From the NCBI RefSeq assembly GCF_037975245.1, contig NC_092567.1:1-64000 (forward strand): a stretch of DNA of 64,000 bases. Reading direction: 5' to 3'. This DNA comes from Apostichopus japonicus. Lineage: Eukaryota > Echinodermata > Holothuroidea > Aspidochirotida > Stichopodidae. This document shows positions 1-15,000 of the stretch, one piece after another. The position numbers and the translations under genes are program-made. The first letter of the stretch is position 1. The number at the start of each line of letters is the position of its first letter. The notes below the pieces were generated by a model. That model worked only from the letters and a program-made list of their open reading frames with translations. It was not told the DNA's origin and ran no database searches.

Positions 1-3000
1 GTATTAGGAACGAACATAGATTATATCAGCTGCTGTCGTGGCGCGGTTGGTTGCGCTCGGAGCGTGACGTGTTTTGGGTCCTGGGCTCGAGACCCGGCCA
101 CGGCAGTTTGCTTTTGCAGCGATCTTATACGGTCTCTGGAACTTTAGTATTAGAAACGAACATAGATTTCTATCAGCTGCTGTCGTGGCGCGGTTGGTTG
201 CGCTCGAGAGCGTGACGTGTTTTGGGTCCTGGGCTCGAGACCCGGCCACGGCAGTTTGCTTTTGCAGCGATCTTATACGGTCTCTGGAACTTTAAGTATT
301 AGAAACGAACATAGATTTCTATCAGCTGCTGTCGTGGCGCGGTGGTTGCGCTCGAGAGCGTGACGTGTTTTGGGTCCTGGGCTCGAGACCCGGCCCACGG
401 CAGTTTGCTTTTGCAGCGATCTAATACGGTCCTCTGGAACTTTAAGTATTAGAAACGAACATAGATTTCTATCAGCTGCTGTCGTGGCGCGGTTGGTTGC
501 GCTCGAGAGCGTGACGTGTTTTGGGTCCTGGGCTCGAGACCCGGCCACTGCAGTTTGCTTTTGCAGCGATCTTATACGGTCTCTGGAACTTTAAGTATTA
601 GAACGAACATAGATTTCTATCAGCTGCTGTCGTGGCGCGGTTGGTTGCGCTCGAGAGCGTGACCGTGTTTGGGTCCTGGGCTCGAGACCCGGCCACGGCA
701 GTTTGCTTTTGCAGCGATCTAATACGGTCTCTGGAACTTTAAGTATTAGAAACGAACATAGATTTCTATCAGCTGCTGTCGTGGCGCGGTTGGTTGCGCT
801 CGAGAGCGTGACGTGTTTTGGGTCCTGGGCTCGAGACCCGCCACTGCAGTTTGCTTTTGCAGCGATCTTATACGGTCTCTGGAACTTTAAGTATTAGGAA
901 CGAACATAGATTTCTATCAGCTGCTGTCGTGGCGCGGTTGGTTGCGCTCGAGAGCGTGACGTGTTTTGGGTCCTGGCTCGAGACCCGGCCACGGCAGTTG
1001 CTTTTGCAGCGATCTAATACGGTCTCTGGAACTTTAAGTATTAGGAAACGAACATAGATTTCTATCAGCTGCTGTCGTGGCGCGGTTGGTTGCGCTCGAG
1101 AGCGTGACGTGTTTTGGTCCTGGCTCGAGACCCGGCCACGGCAGTTTGCTTTTGCAGCGATCTAATACGGTCTCTGGAACTTTAAGTATTAGAAACGAAC
1201 ATAGATTTCTATCAGCTGCTGTCGTGGCGCGGTTGGTTGCGCTCGAGAGCGTGACGTGTTTTGGGTCCTGGCTCGAGACCCGGCCACTGCAGTTTGCTTT
1301 TGCAGCGATCTAATACGGTCTCTGGAACTTTAAGTATTAGAAACGAACATAGATTTATATCAGCTGCTGTCGTGGCGCGGTTGGTTGCGCTCGAGAGCGT
1401 GACGTGTTTTGGGTCCTGGGCTCGAGACCCGGCCACGGCAGTTTGCTTTTGCAGCGATCTTATACGGTCTCTGGAACTTTAAGTATTAGGAACGAACATA
1501 GATTTCTATCAGCTGCTGTCGTGGCGCGGTTGGTTGCGCTCGAGAGCGTGACGTGTTTTGGGTCCTGGGCTCGAGACCCGGCCACGGCAGTTTGCTTTTG
1601 CAGCGATCTTATACGGTCTCTGGAACTTTAAGTATTAGGAACGAACATAGATTTATATCAGCTGCTGTCGTGGCGCGGTTGTTGCGCTCGAGAGCGTGAC
1701 GTGTTTTGGGTCCTGGGCTCGAGACCCGGCCACGGCAGTTTGCTTTGCAGCGATCTAATACGGTCTCTGGAACTTTAAGTATTAGAACGAACATAGATTT
1801 CTATCAGCTGCTGTCGTGGCGCGGTTGGTTGCGCTCGAGAGCGTGACGTGTTTTGGGTCCTGGGCTCGAGACCCGGCCACTGCAGTTTGCTTTTGCAGCG
1901 ATCTAATACGGTCTCTGGAACTTTAAGTATTAGGAACGAACATAGATTTCTATCAGCTGCTGTCGTGGCGCGGTTGGTTGCGCTCGAGAGCGTGACGTGT
2001 TTTGGGTCCTGGGCTCGAGACCCGGCCACTGCAGTTTGTTTTTGCAGCGATCTTATACGGTCTCTGGAACTTTAAGTATAGGAACGAACATAGATTTCTA
2101 TCAGCTGCTGTCGTGGCGCGGTTGGTTGCGCTCGAGAGCGTGACGTGTTTTGGGTCCTGGGCTCGAGACCCGGCCACTGCAGTTTGCTTTTGCAGCGATC
2201 TTATACGGTCTCTGGAACTTTAAGTATTAGGAACGAACATAGATTTCTATCAGCTGCTGTCGTGGCGCGGTTGGTTGCGCTCGAGAGCGTGACGTGTTTT
2301 GGGTCCTGGGCTCGAGACCCGGCCACGGCAGTTTGCTTTTGCAGCGATCTAATACGGTCTCTGGAACTTTAAGTATTAGAAACGAACATAGATTTCTATC
2401 AGCTGCTGTCGTGGCGCGGTTGGTTGCGCTCGAGAGCGTGACGTGTTTTGGGTCCTGGGCTCGAGACCCGGCCACTGCAGTTTGCTTTTGCAGCGATCTT
2501 ATACGGTCTCTGGAACTTTAAGTATTAGAAACGAACATAGATTTCTATCAGCTGCTGTCGTGGCGCGGTTGGTTGCGCTCGAGAGCGTGACGTGTTTTGG
2601 GTCCTGGGCTCGAGACCCGGCCACTGCAGTTTGCTTTTGCAGCGATCTAATACGGTCTCTGGAACTTTAAGTATTAGAAACAAACATAGATTTCTATCAG
2701 CTGCTGTCGTGGCGCGGTTGGTTGCGCTCGAGAGCGTGACGTGTTTTGGGTCCTGGCTCGAGACCCGGCCACGGCAGTTTGCTTTTGCAGCGATCTAATA
2801 CGGTCTCTGGAACTTTAAGTATTAGAAACGAACATAGATTTCTATCAGCTGCTGTCGTGCGCGGTTGGTTGCGCTCGAGAGCGTGACGTGTTTTGGGTCC
2901 TGGGCTCGAGACCCGGCCACTGCAGTTTGCTTTTGCAGCGATCTATACGGTCTCTGGAACTTTAAGTATTAGGAACGAACATAGATTTATATCAGCTGCT

Positions 3001-6000
3001 GTCGTGGCGCGGTTGGTTGCGCTCGAGAGCGTGACGTGTTTTGGGTCCTGGCTCGAGACCCGGCCACGGCAGTTTGCTTTTTGCAGCGATCTAATACGGT
3101 CTCTGGAACTTTAAGTATTAGAAACGAACATAGATTTCTATCAGCTGCTGTCGTGGCGCGGTTGGTTGCGCTCGAGAGCGTGACGTGTTTTGGGTCCTGG
3201 GCTCGAGACCCGGCCACTGCAGTTTGCTTTTGCAGCGATCTTATACGGTCTCTGGAACTTTAAGTATTAGGAACGAACATAGATTTCTATCAGCTGCTGT
3301 CGTGGCGCGGTTGGTTGCGCTCGAGAGCGTGACGTGTTTTGGGTCCTGGGCTCGAGACCCGGCCACGGCAGTTTGCTTTTGCAGCGATCTAATACGGTCT
3401 CTGGAACTTTAAGTATTAGAAACGAACATAGATTTCTATCAGCTGCTGTCGTGGCGCGGTTGGTTGCGCTCGAGAGCGTGACGTGTTTTGGGTCCTGGGC
3501 TCGAGACCCGGCCACTGCAGTTTGCTTTTGCAGCGATCTTATACGGTCTCTGGAACTTTAAGTATTAGAACGAACATAGATTTATATCAGCTGCTGTCGT
3601 GGCGCGGTTGGTTGCGCTCGAAAGCGTGACGTGTTTTGGGTCCTGGGCTCGAGACCCGGCCACGGCAGTTTGCTTTTGCAGCGATCTAATACGGTCTCTG
3701 GAACTTTAAGTATTAGAAACGAACATAGATTTCTATCAGCTGCTGTCGTGGCGCGGTTGTTGCGCTCGAGAGCGTGACGTGTTTTGGGTCCTGGGCTCGA
3801 GACCCGGCCACTGCAGTTTGCTTTTGCAGCGATCTTATACGGTCTCTGGAACTTTAAGTATTAGAAACGAACATAGATTTCTATCAGCTGCTGTCGTGGC
3901 GCGGTTGGTTGCGCTCGAGAGCGTGACGTGTTTTGGGTCCTGGGCTCGAGACCCGGCCACTGCAGTTTGCTTTTGCAGCGATCTTATACGGTCTCTGAAC
4001 TTTAAGTATTAGGAACGAACATAGATTTATATCAGCTGCTGTCGTGGCGCGGTTGGTTGCGCTCGAGAGCGTGACGTGTTTTGGGTCCTGGGCTCGAGAC
4101 CCGGCCACGGCAGTTTGCTTTTGCAGCGATCTAATACGGTCTCTGGAACTTTAAGTATTAGAAACGAACATAGATTTCTATCAGCTGCTGTCGTGGCGCG
4201 GTTGGTTGCGCTCGAGAGCGTGACGTGTTTTGGGTCCTGGGCTCGAGACCCGGCCACTGCAGTTTGCTTTTGCAGCGATCTTATACGGTCTCTGGAACTT
4301 TAAGTATTAGGAACGAACATAGATTTCTATCAGCTGCTGTCGTGGCGCGGTTGGTTGCGCTCGAGAGCGTGACGTGTTTTGGGTCCTGGGCTCGAGACCC
4401 GGCCACGGCAGTTTGCTTTTGCAGCGATCTAATACGGTCTCTGGAACTTTAAGTATTAGAAACGAACATAGATTTCTATCAGCTGCTGTCGTGGCGCGGT
4501 TGGTTGCGCTCGAGAGCGTGACGTGTTTTGGGTCCTGGGCTCGAGACCCGGCCACTGCAGTTTGCTTTTGCAGCGATCTTATACGGTCTCTGGAACTTTA
4601 AGTATTAGGAACGAACATAGATTTATATCAGCTGCTGTCGTGGCGCGGTTGGTTGCGCTCGAGAGCGTGACGTGTTTTGGGTCCTGGGCTCGAGACCCGG
4701 CCACGGCAGTTTGCTTTTGCAGCGATCTAATACGGTCTCTGGAACTTTAAGTATTAGAAACGAACATAGATTTCTATCAGCTGCTGTCGTGGCGCGGTTG
4801 GTTGCGCTCGAGAGCGTGACGTGTTTTGGGTCCTGGGCTCGAGACCCGGCCACTGCAGTTTGCTTTTGCAGCGATCTTATACGGTCTCTGGAACTTTAAG
4901 TATAGGAACGAACATAGATTTCTATCAGCTGCTGTCGTGGCGCGGTTGGTTGCGCTCGAGAGCGTGACGTGTTTTGGGTCCTGGGCTCGAGACCCGGCCA
5001 CGGCAGTTTGCTTTTGCAGCGATCTTAAACGGTCTCTGGAACTTTAAGTATTAGAAACGAACATAGATTTCTATCAGCTGCTGTCGTGGCGCGGTTGGTT
5101 GCGCTCGAGAGCGTGACGTGTTTTGGGTCCTGGGCTCGAGACCCGGCCACTGCAGTTTGCTTTTGCAGCGATCTTATACGGTCTCTGGAACTTTAAGTAT
5201 TAGGAACGAACATAGATTTATATCAGCTGCTGTCGTGGCGCGGTTGGTTGCGCTCGAGAGCGTGACGTGTTTTGGGTCCTGGGCTCGAGACCCGGCCACG
5301 GCAGTTTGCTTTTGCAGCGATCTAATACGGTCTCTGGAACTTTAAGTATTAGAAACGAACATAGATTTCTATCAGCTGCTGTCGTGGCGCGGTTGGTTGC
5401 GCTCGAGAGCGTGACGTGTTTTGGGTCCTGGCTCGAGACCCGGCCACTGCAGTTTGCTTTTGCAGCGATCTTATACGGTCTCTGGAACTTAAGTATTAGG
5501 AACGAACATAGATTTCTATCAGCTGCTGTCGTGGCGCGGTTGGTTGCGCTCGAGAGCGTGACGTGTTTTGGGTCCTGGGCTCGAGACCCGGCCACGGCAG
5601 TTTGCTTTTGCAGCGATCTAATACGGTCTCTGGAACTTTAAGTATTAGAAACGAACATAGATTTCTATCAGCTGCTGTCGTGGCGCGGTTGGTTGCGCTC
5701 GAGAGCGTGACGTGTTTTGGGTCCTGTTCTCGAGACCCGGCCACTGCAGTTTGCTTTTGCAGCGATCTTATACGGTCTCTGGAACTTTAAGTATTAGGAA
5801 CGAACATAGATTTCTATCAGCTGCTGTCGTGGCGCGGTTGGTTGCGCTCGAGAGCGTGACGTGTTTTGGGTCCTGGGCTCGAGACCCGGCCACGGCAGTT
5901 TGCTTTTGCAGCGATCTAATACGGTCTCTGGAACTTTAAGTATTAGAAACGAACATAGATTTCTATCAGCTGCTGTCGTGGCGCGGTTGGTTGCGCTCGA

Positions 6001-9000
6001 GAGCGTGACGTGTTTTGGGTCCTGGGCTCGAGACCCGGCCACTGCAGTTTGCTTTTGCAGCGATCTAATACGGTCTCTGGAACTTTAAGTATTAGGAACG
6101 AACATAGATTTATATCAGCTGCTGTCGTGGCGCGGTTGGTTGCGCTCGAGAGCGTGACGTGTTTTGGGTCCTGGGCTCGAGACCCGGCCACTGCAGTTTG
6201 CTTTTGCAGCGATCTAATACGGTCTCTGGAACTTTAAGTATTAGAAACGAACATAGATTTCTATCAGCTGCTGTCGTGGCGCGGTTGGTTGCGCTCGAGA
6301 GCGTGACGTGTTTTGGGTCCTGGCTCGAGACCCAGGCCACTGCAGTTTGCTTTTGCAGCGATCTAATACGGTCTCTGGAACTTTAAGTATTAGAAACGAA
6401 CATAGATTTCTATCAGCAAGCTGTCGTGGCGCGGTTGGTTGCGCTCGAGAGCGTGACGTGTTTTGGGTCCTGGGCTCGAGACCCGGCCACTGCAGTTTGC
6501 TTTGCAGCGATCTTATACGGTCTCTGGAACTTTAAGTATTAGGAACGAACATAGATTTATATCAGCTGCTGTCGTGGCGCGGTTGGTTGCGCTCGAGAGC
6601 GTGACGTGTTTTGGGTCCTGGGCTCGAGACCCGGCCACGGCAGTTTGCTTTTGCAGCGATCTAATACGGTCTCTGAACTTTAAGTATTAGAAACGAACAT
6701 AGATTTCTATCAGCTGCTGTCGTGGCGCGGTTGGTTGCGCTCGAGAGCGTGACGTGTTTTGGTCCTGGGCTCGAGACCCGGCCACTGCAGTTTGCTTTTG
6801 CAGCGATCTAATACGGTCTCTGGAACTTTAAGTATTAGGAACGAACATAGATTTCTATCAGCTGCTGTCGTGCGCGGTTGGTTGCGCTCGAGAGCGTGAC
6901 GTGTTTTGGGTCCTGGGCTCGAGGCCGGCCACTGCAGTTTGTTTTTGCAGCGATCTTATACGGTCTCTGGAACTTTAAGTATTAGGAACGAACATAGATT
7001 TCTATCAGCTGCTGTCGTGGCGCGGTTGGTTGCGCTCGAGAGCGTGACGTGTTTTGGTCCTGGGCTCGAGACCCGGCCACTGCAGTTTGCTTTTGCAGCG
7101 ATCTTATACGGTCTCTGGAACTTTAAGTATTAGGAACGAACATAGATTTATATCAGCTGCTGTCGTGGCGCGGTTGGTTGCGCTCGAGAGCGTGACGTGT
7201 TTTGGGTCCTGGGCTCGAGACCCGGCCACGGCAGTTTGCTTTTGCAGCGATCTAATACGGTCTCTGGAACTTTAAGTATTAGAAACGAACATAGATTTCT
7301 ATCAGCTGCTGTCGTGGCGCGGTTGGTTGCGCTCGAGAGCGTGACGTGTTTTGGGTCCTGGGCTCGAGACCCGGCCACGGCAGTTTGCTTTTGCAGCGAT
7401 CTAATACGGTCTCTGGAACTTTAAGTATTAGAAACGAACATAGATTTATATCAGCTGCTGTCGTGGCGCGGTTGGTTGCGCTCGAGAGCGTGACGTGTTT
7501 TGGGTCCTGGGCTCGAGACCCGGCCACTGCAGTTTGCTTTTGCAGCGATCTTATACGGTCTCTGGAACTTTAAGTATTAGGAACGAACATAGATTTCTAT
7601 CAGCTGCTGTCGTGGCGCGGTTGGTTGCGCTCGAGAGCGTGACGTGTTTGGGTCCTGGGCTCGAGACCCGGCCACGGCAGTTTGCTTTTGCAGCGATCTA
7701 ATACGGTCTCTGGAACTTTAAGTATTAGAAACGAACATAGATTTATATCAGCTGCTGTCGTGGCGCGGTGGTTGCGCTCGAGAGCGTGACGTGTTTTGGG
7801 TCCTGGGCTCGAGACCCGGCCACTGCAGTTTGCTTTTGCAGCGATCTTATACGGTCTCTGGAACTTTAAGTATTAGGAACGAACATAGATTTATATCAGC
7901 TGCTGTCGTGGCGCGGTTGGTTGCGCTCGAGAGCGTGACGTGTTTTGGGTCCTGGGCTCGAGACCCGGCCACGCAGTTTGCTTTTGCAGCGATCTAATAC
8001 GGTCTCTGGAACTTTAAGTATTAGAAACGAACATAGATTTCTATCAGCTGCTGTCGTGGCGCGGTTGGTTGCGCTCGAGAGCGTGACGTGTTTTGGGTCC
8101 TGGGCTCGAGACCCGGCCACTGCAGTTTGCTTTTGCAGCGATCTTATACGGTCTCTGGAACTTTAAGTATTAGGAACGAACATAGATTTCTATCAGCTGC
8201 TGTCGTGGCGCGGTTGGTTGCGCTCGAGAGCGTGACGTGTTTTGGGTCCTGGGCTCGAGACCCGGCCACGGCAGTTTGCTTTTGCAGCGATCTAATACGG
8301 TCTCTGGAACTTTAAGTATAAGAAAACGAACATAGATTTCTATCAGCTGCTGTCGTGGCGCGGTTGGTTGCGCTCGAGAGCGTGACGTGTTTTGGGTCCT
8401 GGGCTCGAGACCCGGCCACTGCAGTTTGCTTTTGCAGCGATCTTATACGGTCTCTGGAACTTTAAGTATTAGGAACGAACATAGATTTCTATCAGCTGCT
8501 GTCGTGGCGCGGTTGGTTGCGCTCGAGAGCGTGACGTGTTTTGGGTCCTGGGCTCGAGACCCGGCCACGGCAGTTTGCTTTGCAGCGATCTAATACGGTC
8601 TCTGGAACTTTAAGTATTAGAAACGAACATAGATTTCTATCAGCTGCTGTCGTGGCGCGGTTGGTTGCGCTCGAGAGCGTGACGTGTTTTGGGTCCTGGG
8701 CTCGAGACCCGGCCACTGCAGTTTGCTTTTGCAGCGATCTAATACGGTCTCTGGAACTTTAAGTATTAGGAACGAACATAGATTTATATCAGCTGCTGTC
8801 GTGGCGCGGTTGGTTGCGCTCGAGAGCGTGACGTGTTTTGGGTCCTGGGCTCGAGACCCGGCCACGGCAGTTTGCTTTTGCAGCGATCTAATACGGTCTC
8901 TGGAACTTTAAGTATTAGAAACGAACATAGATTTCTATCAGCTGCTGTCGTGGCGCGGTTGGTTGCGCTCGAGAGCGTGACGTGTTTTGGGTCCTGGGCT

Positions 9001-12000
9001 CGAGACCCGGCCACTGCAGTTTGCTTTTGCAGCGATCTTATACGGTCTCTGGAACTTTAAGTATTAGGAACGAACATAGATTTATATCAGCTGCTGTCGT
9101 GGCGCGGTTGGTTGCGCTCGAGAGCGTGACGTGTTTTGGGTCCTGGGCTCGAGACCCGGCCACGGCAGTTTGCTTTTGCAGCGATCTAATACGGTCTCTG
9201 GAACTTTAAGTATTAGAAACGAACATAGATTTCTATCAGCTGCTGTCGTGGCGCGGTTGGTTGCGCTCGAGAGCGTGACGTGTTTTGGGTCCTGGGCTCG
9301 AGACCCGGCCACTGCAGTTTGCTTTTGCAGCGATCTTATACGGTCTCTGGAACTTTAAGTATTAGGAACGAACATAGATTTATATCAGCTGCTGTCGTGG
9401 CGCGGTTGGTTGCGCTCGAGAGCGTGACGTGTTTTGGGTCCTGGGCTCGAGACCCGGCCACTGCAGTTTGCTTTGCAGCGATCTAATACGGTCCTCTGGA
9501 ACTTTAAAGTATTAGGAACGAACATAGATTTCTATCAGCTGCTGTCGTGGCGCGGTTGGTTGCGCTCGAGAGCGTGACGTGTTTTGGGTCCTGGGCTCGA
9601 GGCCGGCCACTGCAGTTTGTTTTTGCAGCGATCTTATACGGTCTCTGGAACTTTAAGTATTAGGAACGAACATAGATTTCTATCAGCTGCTGTCGTGGCG
9701 CGGTTGGTTGCGCTCGAGAGCGTGACGTGTTTTGGGTCCTGGGCTCGAGACCCGGCCACTGCAGTTTGCTTTTGCAGCGATCTTATACGGTCCTCTGGAA
9801 CTTTAAGTATTAGGAACGAACATAGATTTATATCAGCTGCTGTCGTGGCGCGGTTGTTGCGCTCGAGAGCGTGACGTGTTTTGGGTCCTGGCTCGAGACC
9901 CGGCCACGGCAGTTTGCTTTTGCAGCGATCTAATACGGTCTCTGGAACTTTAAGTATTAGAAACGAACATAGATTTCTATCAGCTGCTGTCGTGGCGCGG
10001 TTGGTTGCGCTCGAGAGCGTGACGTGTTTTGGGTCCTGGGCTCGAGACCCGGCCACGGCAGTTTGCTTTTGCAGCGATCTAATACGGTCTCTGGAACTTT
10101 AAGTATTAGAAACGAACATAGATTTATATCAGCTGCTGTCGTGGCGCGGTTGGTTGCGCTCGAGAGCGTGACGTGTTTTGGGTCCTGGGCTCGAGACCCG
10201 GCCACGGCAGTTTGCTTTTGCAGCGATCTTATACGGTCTCTGGAACTTTAAGTATTAGGAACGAACATAGATTTCTATCAGCTGCTGTCGTGGCGCGGTT
10301 GGTTGCGCTCGAGAGCGTGACGTGTTTTGGGTCCTGGGCTCGAGACCCGGCCACGGCAGTTTGCTTTTGCAGCGATCTAATACGGTCTCTGGAACTTTAA
10401 GTATTAGAAACGAACATAGATTTCTATCAGCTGCTGTCGTGGCGCGGTTGGTTGCGCTCGAGAGCGTGACGTGTTTTGGGTCCTGGGCTCGAGACCCGGC
10501 CACTGCAGTTTGCTTTTGCAGCGATCTTATACGGTCTCTGGAACTTTAAGTATTAGGAACGAACATAGATTTCTATCAGCTGCTGTCGTGGCGCGGTTGG
10601 TTGCGCTCGAGAGCGTGACGTGTTTTGGGTCCTGGGCTCGAGACCCGGCCACGGCAGTTTGCTTTTGCAGCGATCTAATACGGTCTCTGGAACTTTAAGT
10701 ATAAGAAACGAACATAGATTTCTATCAGCTGCTGTCGTGGCGCGGTTGGTTGCGCTCGAGAGCGTGACGTGTTTTTGGGTCCTGGGCTCGAGACCCGGCC
10801 ACTGCAGTTTGCTTTTGCAGCGATCTTATACGGTCTCTGGAACTTTAAGTATTAGGAACGAACATAGATTTCTATCAGCTGCTGTCGTGGCGCGGTTGGT
10901 TGCGCTCGAGAGCGTGACGTGTTTTGGGTCCTGGGCTCGAGACCCGGCCACGGCAGTTTGCTTTTGCAGCGATCTAATACGGTCTCTGGAACTTTAAGTA
11001 TTAGAAACGAACATAGATTTCTATCAGCTGCTGTCGTGGCGCGGTTGGTTGCGCTCGAGAGCGTGACGTGTTTTGGGTCCTGGGCTCGAGACCCGGCCAC
11101 TGCAGTTTGCTTTTGCAGCGATCTAATACGGTCTCTGGAACTTTAAGTATTAGGAACGAACATAGATTTATATCAGCTGCTGTCGTGGCGCGGTTGGTTG
11201 CGCTCGAGAGCGTGACGTGTTTTGGGTCCTGGGCTCGAGACCCGGCCACGGCAGTTTGCTTTTGCAGCGATCTAATACGGTCTCTGGAACTTTAAGTATT
11301 AGAAACGAACATAGATTTCTATCAGCTGCTGTCGTGGCGCGGTTGGTTGCGCTCGAGAGCGTGACGTGTTTTGGGTCCTGGGCTCGAGACCGGCCACTGC
11401 AGTTTGCTTTTGCAGCGATCTTATACGGTCTCTGGAACTTTAAGTATTAGGAACGAACATAGATTTATATCAGCTGCTGTCGTGGCGCGGTTGGTTGCGC
11501 TCGAGAGCGTGACGTGTTTTGGGTCCTGGGCTCGAGACCCGGCCACGGCAGTTTGCTTTTGCAGCGATCTAATACGTCTCTGGAACTTTAAGTATTAGAA
11601 ACGAACATAGATTTCTATCAGCTGCTGTCGTGGCGCGGTTGGTTGCGCTCGAGAGCGTGACGTGTTTTGGGTCCTGGGCTCGAGACCCGGCCACTGCAGT
11701 TTGCTTTTGCAGCGATCTTATACGGTCTCTGGAACTTTAAGTATTAGGAACGAACATAGATTTATATCAGCTGCTGTCGTGGCGCGGTTGGTTGCGCTCG
11801 AGAGCGTGACGTGTTTTGGGTCCTGGCTCGAGACCCGGCCACGGCAGTTTGCTTTTGCAGCGATCTAATACGGTCTCTGGAACTTTAAGTATTAGAAACG
11901 AACATAGATTTCTATCAGCTGCTGTCGTGGCGCGGTTGGTTGCGCTCGAGAGCGTGACGTGTTTTGGGTCCTGGGCTCGAGACCCGGCCACTGCAGTTTG

Positions 12001-15000
12001 CTTTTGCAGCGATCTTATACGGTCTCTGGAACTTTAAGTATTAGGAACGAACATAGATTTATATCAGCTGCTGTCGTGGCGCGGTTGGTTGCGCTCGAGA
12101 GCGTGACGTGTTTTGGGTCTGGGCTCGAGACCCGGCCACTGCAGTTTGCTTTTGCAGCGATCTAATACGGTCTCTGGAACTTTAAGTATTAGAAACGAAC
12201 ATAGATTTCTATCAGCTGCTGTCGTGTTGCGGTTGGTTGCGCTCGAGAGCGTGACGTGTTTTGGGTCCTGGGCTCGAGACCCGGCCACGGCAGTTTGCTT
12301 TTGCAGCGATCTAATACGGTCTCTGGAACTTTAAGTATTAGAAACGAACATAGATTTCTATCAGCTGCTGTCGTGGCGCGGTTGGTTGCGCTCGAGAGCG
12401 TGACGTGTTTTGGGTCCTGGGCTCGAGACCCGGCCACTGCAGTTTGCTTTTGCAGCGATCTTATACGGTCTCTGGAACTTTAAGTATTAGGAACGAACAT
12501 AGATTTATATCAGCTGCTGTCGTGGCGCGGTTGGTTGCGCTCGAGAGCGTGACGTGTTTTGGGTCCTGGGCTCGAGACCCGGCCACGGCAGTTTGCTTTT
12601 GCAGCGATCTAATACGGTCTCTGGAACTTTAAGTATTAGAAACGAACATAGATTTCTATCAGCTGCTGTCGTGGCGCGGTTGGTTGCGCTCGAGAGCGTG
12701 ACGTGTTTTGGGTCCTGGGCTCGAGACCCGGCCACTGCAGTTTGCTTTTGCAGCGATCTTATACGGTCTCTGGAACTTTAAGTATTAGGAACGAACATAG
12801 ATTTATATCAGCTGCTGTCGTGGCGCGGTTGGTTGCGCTCGAGAGCGTGACGTGTTTTGGGTCCTGGGCTCGAGACCCGGCCACGGCAGTTTGCTTTTGC
12901 AGCGATCTAATACGGTCTCTGGAACTTTAAGTATTAGAAACGAACATAGATTTCTATCAGCTGCTGTCGTGGCGCGGTTGGTTGCGCTCGAGAGCGTGAC
13001 GTGTTTTGGGTCCTGGGCTCGAGACCCGGCCACTGCAGTTTGCTTTTGCAGCGATCTTATACGGTCTCTGGAACTTTAAGTATTAGGAACGAACATAGAT
13101 TTATATCAGCTGCTGTCGTGGCGCGGTTGGTTGCGCTCGAGAGCGTGACGTGTTTTGGGTCCTGGGCTCGAGACCCGGCCACGGCAGTTTGCTTTTGCAG
13201 CGATCTAATACGGTCTCTGGAACTTTAAGTATTAGAAACGAACATAGATTTATATCAGCTGCTGTCGTGGCGCGGTTGGTTGCGCTCGAGAGCGTGACGT
13301 GTTTTGGGTCCTGGGCTCGAGACCCGGCCACTGCAGTTTGCTTTTGCAGCGATCTTATACGGTCTCTGGAACTTTAAGTATTAGGAACAAACATAGATTT
13401 ATATCAGCTGCTGTCGTGGCGCGGTTGGTTGCGCTCGAGAGCGTGACGTGTTTTGGGTCCTGGGCTCGAGACCCGGCCACTGCAGTTTGCTTTTGCAGCG
13501 ATCTAATACGGTCTCTGGAACTTTAAGTATTAGAAACGAACATAGATTTCTATCAGCTGCTGTCGTGTTGCGGTTGGTTGCGCTCGAGAGCGTGACGTGT
13601 TTTGGGTCCTGGGCTCGAGACCCGGCCACTGCAGTTTGCTTTTGCAGCGATCTAATACGGTCTCTGGAACTTTAAGTATTAGAAACGAACATAGATTTCT
13701 ATCAGCTGCTGTCGTGGCGCGGTTGGTTGCGCTCGAGAGCGTGACGTGTTTTGGGTCCTGGGCTCGAGACCCGGCCACTGCAGTTTGCTTTTGCAGCGAT
13801 CTTATACGGTCTCTGGAACTTTAAGTATTAGGAACGAACATAGATTTATATCAGCTGCTGTCGTGGCGCGGTTGGTTGCGCTCGAGAGCGTGACGTGTTT
13901 TGGGTCCTGGGCTCGAGACCCGGCCACGGCAGTTTGCTTTTGCAGCGATCTAATACGGTCTCTGGAACTTTAAGTATTAGAAACGAACATAGATTTCTAT
14001 CAGCTGCTGTCGTGGCGCGGTTGGTTGCGCTCGAGAGCGTGACGTGTTTTGGGTCCTGGGCTCGAGACCCGGCCACTGCAGTTTGCTTTTGCAGCGATCT
14101 TATACGGTCTCTGGAACTTTAAGTATTAGGAACGAACATAGATTTATATCAGCTGCTGTCGTGCGCGGTTGGTTGCGCTCGAGAGCGTGACGTGTTTTGG
14201 GTCCTGGGCTCGAGACCCGGCCACGGCAGTTTGCTTTTGCAGCGATCTAATACGGTCTCTGGAACTTTAAGTATTAGAAACGAACATAGATTTCTATCAG
14301 CTGCTGTCGTGGCGCGGTTGGTTGCGCTCGAGAGCGTGACGTGTTTTGGGTCCTGGGCTCGAGACCCGGCACTGCAGTTTGCTTTTGCAGCGATCTTATA
14401 CGGTCTCTGGAACTTTAAGTATTAGGAACGAACATAGATTTATATCAGCTGCTGTCGTGGCGCGGTTGGTTGCGCTCGAGAGCGTGACGTGTTTTGGGTC
14501 CTGGCTCGAGACCCGGCCACTGCAGTTTGCTTTTGCAGCGATCTTATACGGTCTCTGGAACTTTAAGTATTAGGAACGAACATAGATTTATATCAGCTGC
14601 TGTCGTGGCGCGGTTGGTTGCGCTCGAGAGCGTGACGTGTTTTGGGTCCTGGGCTCGAGACCCGGCCACGGCAGTTTGCTTTTGCAGCGATCTAATACGG
14701 TCTCTGGAACTTTAAGTATTAGAAACGAACATAGATTTCTATCAGCTGCTGTCGTGGCGCGGTTGGTTGCGCTCGAGAGCGTGACGTGTTTTGGGTCCTG
14801 GGCTCGAGACCCGGCCACTGCAGTTTGCTTTTGCAGCGATCTTATACGGTCTCTGGAACTTTAAGTATTAGGAACGAACATAGATTTATATCAGCTGCTG
14901 TCGTGGCGCGGTTGGTTGCGCTCGAGAGCGTGACGTGTTTTGGTCCTGGGCTCGAGACCCGGCCACTGCAGTTTGCTTTTGCAGCGATCTAATACGGTCT

